From an uncultured Bacteroidota bacterium (lineage in GTDB: Bacteria; Bacteroidota; Bacteroidia; Chitinophagales; Chitinophagaceae): a stretch of 40,353 nucleotides of DNA. The position numbers and the translations under genes are program-made. Shown one piece after another: positions 35,101 through 40,353 of the stretch. The notes under the pieces are model-generated. The model ran no database searches, was not told where the DNA came from, and saw only the letters and a list, made by a program, of their open reading frames with translations. How positions within the stretch are numbered: position 1 is the stretch's first letter; every line of letters begins with the position of its first letter. The stretch is from positions 1 to 40,353 of the forward strand of contig CAIKZP010000154.1 of the NCBI GenBank assembly GCA_903831935.1. Reading direction: 5' to 3'.

Positions 35101-36175
35101 CATATCTAAATTATTTACAAACTTTTTTCAAGTAGCAGATCATGGAAAACAAAATACTGGATATGGCATAGGCTTAGCATTGTCTAAAAACATTATTGAA
35201 TTACATAAAGGCAACATTACTGTAGAAAGCGAAATCAATAAAAAGAATAGTTATACCTGTTTTAAAGTGTCTTTACAAAAAGGAAATGAACATTTAAAGG
35301 AATTTTGGCAACTGAATGATGCTATTACTAGTACTCAGCCAATTATCGAAAAATTGATCACAAATAATATTATTGCGCCAAACAATTCTAAACTAAGTAT
35401 ACTCATTGTAGAAGACAATTTAGATTTATGCCAATTATTAAAAGAAACTTTTGAAAAAGAGTATACTATTAATATCTGCAACAATGGACTAGAAGCCTGG
35501 AATTTTGCAATAACAGAAATTCCAGATTTAATTTTAAGCGATGTGATGATGCCAGAAATGAATGGGTTTGAATTATGTGAAAAAATAAAAACAGACACTC
35601 GAACAAGTCATATTCCTGTTATATTGTTAACCGCCAAAACAACAGAGTCTGAACAGATTGAAGGTTTAATTAATGGTGCAGACCTTTATTTAACCAAACC
35701 ATTTAACAATAAAGCATTGGCATTAAATGTTCGAAATTTATTAACCCTTAGGAAGAACTTAAGAAACAAATTTTCTGAAGAATTAAATTCAGCCCCCCCA
35801 ACAGAAAAAGCAGTAATAGATACTCATTTTTCTAGTACTATTGATAAAGATTTCTACAACAAATTAATTGATTTAATCCACGAACATATTGAAGATCCTG
35901 AGTTTGGTGTAAATATGCTATCTAGAAAAGTAGCCATGAGTGCCCCTATTTTGTATAAAAAAATAAAAGCACTAACAGATATGTCTGTGAATGATTTTAT
36001 TAAATCAATCAGAATGAAAAAAGCGGCAGAATTATTATTAAAAAATGAACTAAACGTTTCGGAAGTATCTTATATGGTTGGATATAATGACCGAAAATAC
36101 TTTAGCCGAGAATTTAAAAAACAATATGGCAAATCACCTAGTGAGTTTATGAATGATTTTAAAAATTCTCTTTAA
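32129..36175 (+). CDS. hybrid two-component system sensor/regulator (HTCS)
   Basis: The 1348-residue protein fuses all parts of a glycan-sensing system. After a signal peptide (1-22) there are 14 propeller repeats with lWiGT-like motifs (about 50-655), enough for two seven-bladed propellers, then a Y_Y_Y domain (about 700-783) and a membrane span (about 793-815). The cytoplasmic part has a HisKA domain with His837, an HATPase (N box LINNALKFTP 951-960, DNGRGI 982-987, GYGIGLAL 1011-1018), a receiver domain with Asp1138 and Lys1190, and an AraC-type HTH (about 1245-1343). The H-box reads SHEILTHLTLI rather than SHExRTPLTLI. It is divergent from susC and probably activates this locus in response to a periplasmic oligosaccharide. 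Confidence 0.95.
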   Translation: MKILQSFIASTLFMLLTVCSKGQIVEFNHITNENGLSSNSVLAICQDALGYIWLGTPNGLNRYDGTNIKTYSVNNNKNFPPNIYTLYTDSNKDILVGTHEGLKKYLAAADLFIPVKIPGIRTEAVTYLYEDQKKNLWIGTSNGLFVLDITRDTSKIQSFYSSDNSISIAANYIKAIYEDHNGTIWIGTINGLTQIQQRNGKWHFQNFRNISTDQGSLSASYITSIVEDGMQGLWIGTLKNGVNRLALNTGQIKRFLFQNNSPTGIVNNNIRQVVLGQDGKVWIGTQEGISIIDPTNFAIQSYQHDPKNKKSLNQNSVYSIYQDAQKSMWIGTYFGGANVSYSANTKFNLIQNNEGKIGLSNNVISGIVEDNKANLWIGTEGGGLNKIDAQTKQLTVYKNIINNASSLSSNLIKSVYKDRDDQIWVGTAQGGGLNLFDAKTSTFNRMLFEENYEKNEFSTHNEILSIFEDSKNRFWLGRTQGIELFIRDKTNLIPVKNNPLTGKDKESLNAKLKVARTFQEDNKGRLWIGTNYGLYLIDGNYVRNICKKDAVNCITKDLNGNLWFGLNGGLGIYNYKNGNYNHINNILLSEKRILGIIADKLGNLWLSTDKGLIKFNPLNNSCQIYKTSDGIAANEFNYNAYFQNSKGEIYFGGYNGITNFIPEQIETNNTISKLVFTGLKVNNAKVEILDSYGLLEKNINQTTEIKFKYNQNIFSLDFALLNFIKSNKNKYTYKLIGFEKEWTETNNTTISYGNLPYGSYRLIVMGSNNDGIWSEPLEMSIRMLPPFWLTWWAYTFYGIIILMLLFVIHRFFFFRAMLVKEEELHQVKMNFFTNVSHEILTHLTLIMTPIEKVIESKQLDDSNTQKLSLVKSNTTQLLRLVRELMDFRKADTNHLKLEIGKYNLIEFLQSILNSFQELANSKNIQLTFKHKEDLINIYIDQSQIEKVFFNLINNALKFTPDYGKVTVSVDQLDNKVNISVIDNGRGIHPEYISKLFTNFFQVADHGKQNTGYGIGLALSKNIIELHKGNITVESEINKKNSYTCFKVSLQKGNEHLKEFWQLNDAITSTQPIIEKLITNNIIAPNNSKLSILIVEDNLDLCQLLKETFEKEYTINICNNGLEAWNFAITEIPDLILSDVMMPEMNGFELCEKIKTDTRTSHIPVILLTAKTTESEQIEGLINGADLYLTKPFNNKALALNVRNLLTLRKNLRNKFSEELNSAPPTEKAVIDTHFSSTIDKDFYNKLIDLIHEHIEDPEFGVNMLSRKVAMSAPILYKKIKALTDMSVNDFIKSIRMKKAAELLLKNELNVSEVSYMVGYNDRKYFSREFKKQYGKSPSEFMNDFKNSL

Positions 36176-36176
36176 T

Positions 36177-39100
36177 TTAATTACTTAGAATTTTAACTGG
36201 CCCAAATAAACCAGAAGCTTGCAAAGGACTACTAGGTTTAAAATTATTTACAGGACACCAAGTTGGTCGTTCATTAACAGGTAATTTACTATCTCCAATT
36301 AATCTATTTACCCAAGTATTCACTACTTCAATTTTAATATCATTAGTACCTGGCTTAACCATTTTAGTGATATTTAATTTATAAGGAGCTGTCCACAATC
36401 CTCCAACATAAATTCCATTAACAGATACTTTGGCCATAGCTGTTACTGCGCCTAAATCAATAAAAGTTTCTTTATTAATATCCTTTTGGTTTATTTGAAA
36501 TGTAGTATTGTAAATAGCAGTTCCAGAATAGTATTTTATTCGATCATCGGTAGATTTTGTCCAGTCTTGTAAAGTATCAAAAACAACTTGTTCGCTAGGC
36601 CCCCTTTGAGCAGCACTAAAATTCAATTTCCATGGACCCTTTAATTGAGCAACTGTTTTTGGAATGGGGAAATTTAATGAAATGCTTGATCCTATTGCTT
36701 TTTGAGCTGGTTTTCTAAAAACAATGAATACACTTTCATAAGGTGCTAATTGCAATGGAACAGTGGTTGATTTTTCGTTTTGAGTAAAGCCAGCAAGGTT
36801 ACGCATATAGCCTGTAGTTGCTTCCCATAATTCAGGCTGCAATCCTTTAACCCTAAATGCAGGATTAATTATTTTTGTTTCTTGTGTTTGGTTCGACAGA
36901 AAATAAATTTCTGTATTACCCAAATTTCTATGACCATAATGGATAGATAAATCAGTTGGAATAGCACAATCAGGTATACAATTAATTAGTGCCATTGCTT
37001 GTTTCATATCCATTCCATTTAATATCATTCCCTTACCAAATTTTCGCGATGTGATTTTTACACCGTCTACACTACCCCATAACTCAGCAGCCATTTTTTT
37101 AATTTGTATATCTGCATTGGGTTGGTTTTGCAAACTAGGCGAACGCTTGGGTGCTGGCCCTAATATTACGGCTCCATCAAATACCAATTGTTTAATTTTT
37201 GCAAGTAATGCAGGACGCATGGTTTCCATTTTAGGCAATACCATCATTTTATATTGTGTACCGTGCGGAAGTGTAATTAAACCATCTTTTACCGTCATGA
37301 ATTTTTCAATCACTTCTGCATTCATATAATCGAACTGATAACCAACTGGTAATTCAGGATCAGTAACGCCAGTCATTTTAGGCGCATCTTCTCCAATAAA
37401 ATAAGCCACATCAGCCACATTCAACCCTTGTTGTAACATGAAATTATTACGCTTTAAATACGTTGTATAAACATCCATTTGCGAAAACCAAGTGTTCTTT
37501 CTATTAAACTCATTTCCAAACCAAGCATTCATGCCTGGATTTTTGTCTTCATATGGTTGTGTGATATAAACATGCAATAAAGTATTATTGATTCCTTCTG
37601 CAAAAAAGCGATCGCCTCGTTGTTTAATAGTTGCAGGATATCGGCTGAAAGGGTTGCCAGAACAAGTGTTTGACTCTGCAGAGATTTTTGTTTTTCCATA
37701 AATATGTCCACAAGAAGTAGCTGCACGATTTTCAATATTGCCTAATTCTCCTTCACTCCAAAACTCACCACCTATTTCGTCTGACTGTCCACCATACATT
37801 AAAAACTCACTCGGAAAACCCCAGTGGCCATAGTTTTCTAACCAAGTTCTTAAACCATTTTTATGACTCACTTCCCTTAAACCACCAACATAATCGTATG
37901 CAACTTTATCTGCCACCATTCTGCGCATATCCCATAAAAATCTGTCGGATGCTAATTGACTATTTACTACCATCCCATTGTAAACAGGTAAATAAGGAAG
38001 CGCACTATACCCATATCTTTTTTGAAAATCAATTAAAAAATCATCCGTAAAATTTTGACCACCTGTTTCATAACTATCCTGTACAACTACTTTAAATGTT
38101 TTTCTGTCTTCGGCAGGAATTCGTTTGAGTATTTCACCCATATGACCATTAAAATGTTTTTCAACTAATTGCTTACTCATTTTATCAACTTCATATCCGG
38201 TAGCTTCTGGCGATGCAGGAGAATTAACAGTTCCTGTTGGCGTCATCCCTGTTCTAGAAATAATCCAATCACCAGCTGGTACATTCCAATTAAGGGTACC
38301 ATCGGCAGATAAATATTTACTAATGTCTATTACTTTAGACCCATCAATTAAAGTACTGGCATCATTCACTACAGCTTGGTCATTCCACAAATAATCTTTC
38401 CAATAAGGTAGCGGTGTAGGATGCATTTTTGCCAAAGTCTTTTCGCTATATCGCTCTACCCTTGGCGATGCATACAAATCAATGGATGCAATACCAGATT
38501 TTGGTTTTTTGTTTTTAAATATTACTCGAAAGTTTTTTGCAGTGATGGCCGAAAAAGAAATTACCACAGGTGCAAAAGGATCAAATCCTACATTTAAGGC
38601 ATTATTAGAACGACTCATATTAAAATCAGTGATAGTAATATACTCGCCTTTATCAGATTCATATTGAAGTGAAACATTTGCAGACATTGGATTTTCGGTA
38701 GGTCTAATAGCAATACTTCTTGCAGTAAAAGTTTCTTTCGCATTTAGATTAACTATAAAATCAGAACCTGTAGGAAAATTAATGCCCGTTTTTTTATCTC
38801 CATCAAAAAGGGTAAATAAACTATCTACACTAGGCAATGAACTTACAGAAGCGTTTAATGTATTTAGTACTAATGAATTATTTTTTGGAGCAGGATAAGC
38901 AATCAATTTAACATCTTGAAAAAGTTGAATGGGTTTGTCTAATTTTTTTGATAGCTGCAAAGGTCCACTCACTTGCGTTTCAGAAGAAATTAAATAACGC
39001 ATGGCATCTGTAGATTTAATCCAAGGACCACCAGATTGACTCCATCCTGGCGAATTAAAAATGCCAATTTCAATATTTAAAGCTGTGGCTGTTTTTAGGG

Positions 39101-39413
39101 CTGCGTGTAAAATATCCCACCACTCCTCACTTAACATTTTTACTTTACCATAAGCTACATCCTTCAAGCCAATATTACCAATAAACGCACGGTTAATCCC
39201 TGCTTTTTTCATGGCATATAAATCATTAATAACGCCTTCTTTTGAAATATTATCAGAAATCCAATACCAATACACACTGGTTTGAATGCTATCTGGCGGA
39301 TGTACAAATCCAGCTTCTAATAGTTGGTCAGATACTTTGGTTTGATTGGTTGACCAAGCAACAAATACCAATAATGTAATAAGGCAGAAAACAGCCAAAA
39401 AGGTTTTTTTCAT
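36177..39413 (-). CDS. GH106-like alpha-L-rhamnosidase
   Basis: The 1078-residue protein has a signal peptide (about 1-21, no lipobox) and is probably periplasmic. The N-terminal TIM-barrel opening 'DSIQTSVYWYWISDNISKEGVINDLYAMKKAGINRAFIGNI' (41-81) and 'IEIGIFNSPGWSQSGGPWI' (114-132) are typical of GH106. Candidate acidic active-site residues are in VVQDSYETG (Glu449) and in the QSDEIGGEFWSEG segment (546-555). A galactose-binding-like beta-sandwich ends the protein (about 930-1078, LKGPWKLNF ... ASGLFGPVKIL). GH106 removes terminal alpha-L-rhamnose from pectins, ulvan and other polymers. The stop is one base from the HTCS stop. A second paralogue lies upstream. Confidence 0.85.
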   Translation of the reverse strand: MKKTFLAVFCLITLLVFVAWSTNQTKVSDQLLEAGFVHPPDSIQTSVYWYWISDNISKEGVINDLYAMKKAGINRAFIGNIGLKDVAYGKVKMLSEEWWDILHAALKTATALNIEIGIFNSPGWSQSGGPWIKSTDAMRYLISSETQVSGPLQLSKKLDKPIQLFQDVKLIAYPAPKNNSLVLNTLNASVSSLPSVDSLFTLFDGDKKTGINFPTGSDFIVNLNAKETFTARSIAIRPTENPMSANVSLQYESDKGEYITITDFNMSRSNNALNVGFDPFAPVVISFSAITAKNFRVIFKNKKPKSGIASIDLYASPRVERYSEKTLAKMHPTPLPYWKDYLWNDQAVVNDASTLIDGSKVIDISKYLSADGTLNWNVPAGDWIISRTGMTPTGTVNSPASPEATGYEVDKMSKQLVEKHFNGHMGEILKRIPAEDRKTFKVVVQDSYETGGQNFTDDFLIDFQKRYGYSALPYLPVYNGMVVNSQLASDRFLWDMRRMVADKVAYDYVGGLREVSHKNGLRTWLENYGHWGFPSEFLMYGGQSDEIGGEFWSEGELGNIENRAATSCGHIYGKTKISAESNTCSGNPFSRYPATIKQRGDRFFAEGINNTLLHVYITQPYEDKNPGMNAWFGNEFNRKNTWFSQMDVYTTYLKRNNFMLQQGLNVADVAYFIGEDAPKMTGVTDPELPVGYQFDYMNAEVIEKFMTVKDGLITLPHGTQYKMMVLPKMETMRPALLAKIKQLVFDGAVILGPAPKRSPSLQNQPNADIQIKKMAAELWGSVDGVKITSRKFGKGMILNGMDMKQAMALINCIPDCAIPTDLSIHYGHRNLGNTEIYFLSNQTQETKIINPAFRVKGLQPELWEATTGYMRNLAGFTQNEKSTTVPLQLAPYESVFIVFRKPAQKAIGSSISLNFPIPKTVAQLKGPWKLNFSAAQRGPSEQVVFDTLQDWTKSTDDRIKYYSGTAIYNTTFQINQKDINKETFIDLGAVTAMAKVSVNGIYVGGLWTAPYKLNITKMVKPGTNDIKIEVVNTWVNRLIGDSKLPVNERPTWCPVNNFKPSSPLQASGLFGPVKILSN

Positions 39414-39507
39414 ATAAAAGTTTTCAAAAGCAATAACGGCTTTTAAAAATAACCTTTTTATGGGCTTTAATTTTATTAATCGTTAATCTCTTAGTTTTTA
39501 TCTGAAA

Positions 39508-40353
39508 TTATTTTTTACTTATTAAAATCTGTACCGGTCCCAACAATCCAGATGGTAGCAATGGCGTATCAATTTTGTAATGATCATTTGTACTGAATGT
39601 GTAGCGGCCAGTGATTATTTTTTTTCCTCCAAGAAAGTCTAGTGGCGTTTGCACTTCACGTACATTGGCATCGGCTGGTTGCTTGTCGCCAATCATGCGG
39701 TTCGGCCAACGGTTTACAACTTCAATTTCAAGTTGGTTTACGCCAGATTTTATTGCACTTGTCACTTCAACCCTGAAAGGTGCACACCATACCACACCTA
39801 GGTCTTTGCCATTTAATTTCACTCGCGCCATGTCGTGGACTTCGCCTAAACTCAAATAGGTTTTTCCCAAGGAAATGCTTGTAATACTAAACGCCTTTTT
39901 ATAAGTGGCAATACCTGAATAATATTTTATTCCAGACGCTGTATTTGTAGTCCAATCTTGTAATGTATTAAAAACAATTTTCTCCGGCCCACCCCATTTT
40001 GGATCGAAAGCAAGATCCCATGCTCCAGTTAATTCTTGACTGACTGCTAATTCCGTAAAATTCTTTGTTGTATTCAATGCAAGTGCTGTTTCTTTTTCTC
40101 CGAACAACACAAAATAACTTTGATACGCATCAAACTCAATAGGAATGGTTATTGTACCATCCTTACGCTCAAATTGAGACAACGGCAATCGCTCACCAGT
40201 TACAGGGTTCCAGAGTTGGGCGTTAGCTTGGCCAACGCGAAAACTGCAGTTTGCTTTAATTTGATTAGCGGTTCTATTTGAAATAAAATAAATATCACGG
40301 TCTTCGGTTTGCCGATGATTATATCGTACAGGACCTGTTGCCGTGAAATCTTC
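39508..40353 (-). CDS. GH106-like alpha-L-rhamnosidase, C-terminal part (cut by window edge)
   Basis: The reading frame stays open to the last base of the window, so this is the final 281 residues of a longer gene that starts beyond 40353; the internal Met at 40188 is not the start. The segment DRDIYFISNRTANQIKANCSFRVG followed by AQLWNPVTGER matches the same region of the neighbouring GH106 protein. The C-terminal beta-sandwich is clearly homologous (VFNTLQDWT, IKYYSGIATYKKAF, LNGKDLGVVWCAPFRVEV, NRWPNRMIGD, SGLLGPVQIL). It differs by an insertion before the last strand (GGKKIITGRYTFSTNDHYKID). It is 94 bases upstream of the other GH106 gene on the same strand. Confidence 0.8.
   Translation of the reverse strand, partial: EDFTATGPVRYNHRQTEDRDIYFISNRTANQIKANCSFRVGQANAQLWNPVTGERLPLSQFERKDGTITIPIEFDAYQSYFVLFGEKETALALNTTKNFTELAVSQELTGAWDLAFDPKWGGPEKIVFNTLQDWTTNTASGIKYYSGIATYKKAFSITSISLGKTYLSLGEVHDMARVKLNGKDLGVVWCAPFRVEVTSAIKSGVNQLEIEVVNRWPNRMIGDKQPADANVREVQTPLDFLGGKKIITGRYTFSTNDHYKIDTPLLPSGLLGPVQILISKK

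Noticed and set aside
40186-40188. Met at 40188 as the start of a short gene
   Set aside because: The frame continues open to the window edge and the upstream residues match the neighbouring GH106 protein, so this is an internal methionine.
16666-40353. Ulvan utilization locus
   Set aside because: Rhamnose and glucuronate enzymes fit, but ulvan is sulfated and its loci carry many sulfatases; none is seen here. Kept only as an alternative pending sequence beyond the edge.

Overview
The window looks like a chromosomal segment from a Bacteroidota bacterium, most likely a Chitinophagaceae-like soil or freshwater organism. This is inferred from low G+C, the near absence of Shine-Dalgarno motifs, TAnnTTTG-type -7 boxes, a SusC/SusD pair, a hybrid two-component regulator and gene pairs common in that phylum (recF-dciA, DUF1599-DoxX). 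No rRNA, tRNA, transposase, phage gene or CRISPR array was seen.

The left part (1-12.5 kb) is compact housekeeping DNA: a LEA-type lipoprotein, a small HMA-domain protein, pyrE, a Nudix hydrolase, a four-gene pyrR-pyrB-coaD-thioesterase operon, recF and dciA, a DUF1599-DoxX-OppB operon, folP, a DHH phosphoesterase with an FKBP lipoprotein, and ndk. Two strong bidirectional hairpin terminators separate convergent units here.

The middle (12.5-16.7 kb) holds xylose catabolism (xylB-xylA), three overlapping cysteine-rich or redox genes (two small membrane proteins and a thioredoxin), and an unrecognised acidic protein.

From about 16.7 kb to the right edge lies a large polysaccharide utilization locus. 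On the left are a DHDPS/NAL-family aldolase and a sodium:solute symporter, an AraC regulator and a GH95-like glycosidase. The core is a minus-strand unit susC-susD-(terminator)-GH16-heparinase II/III-type lyase-GH88. A hybrid two-component system diverges from susC, and two tandem GH106-like alpha-L-rhamnosidases follow, the second cut by the window edge. The inferred route is surface cutting by the GH16 lipoprotein, import by SusCD, periplasmic eliminative cleavage by the lyase, removal of the unsaturated uronic acid by GH88, and release of rhamnose by GH106. This implies a glycan with uronic acid and L-rhamnose. No sulfatase is present, so an unsulfated sphingan/gellan-like or other rhamnose-glucuronate exopolysaccharide fits better than ulvan.

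The most distinctive sequence signals are a symmetric operator-like array in the susC/HTCS intergenic region (two 32-bp arms in inverted orientation, each with two TCACCC-type half-sites 22 bp apart), an altered histidine-kinase H-box in the HTCS, and a strong terminator placed between susD and the enzyme genes.
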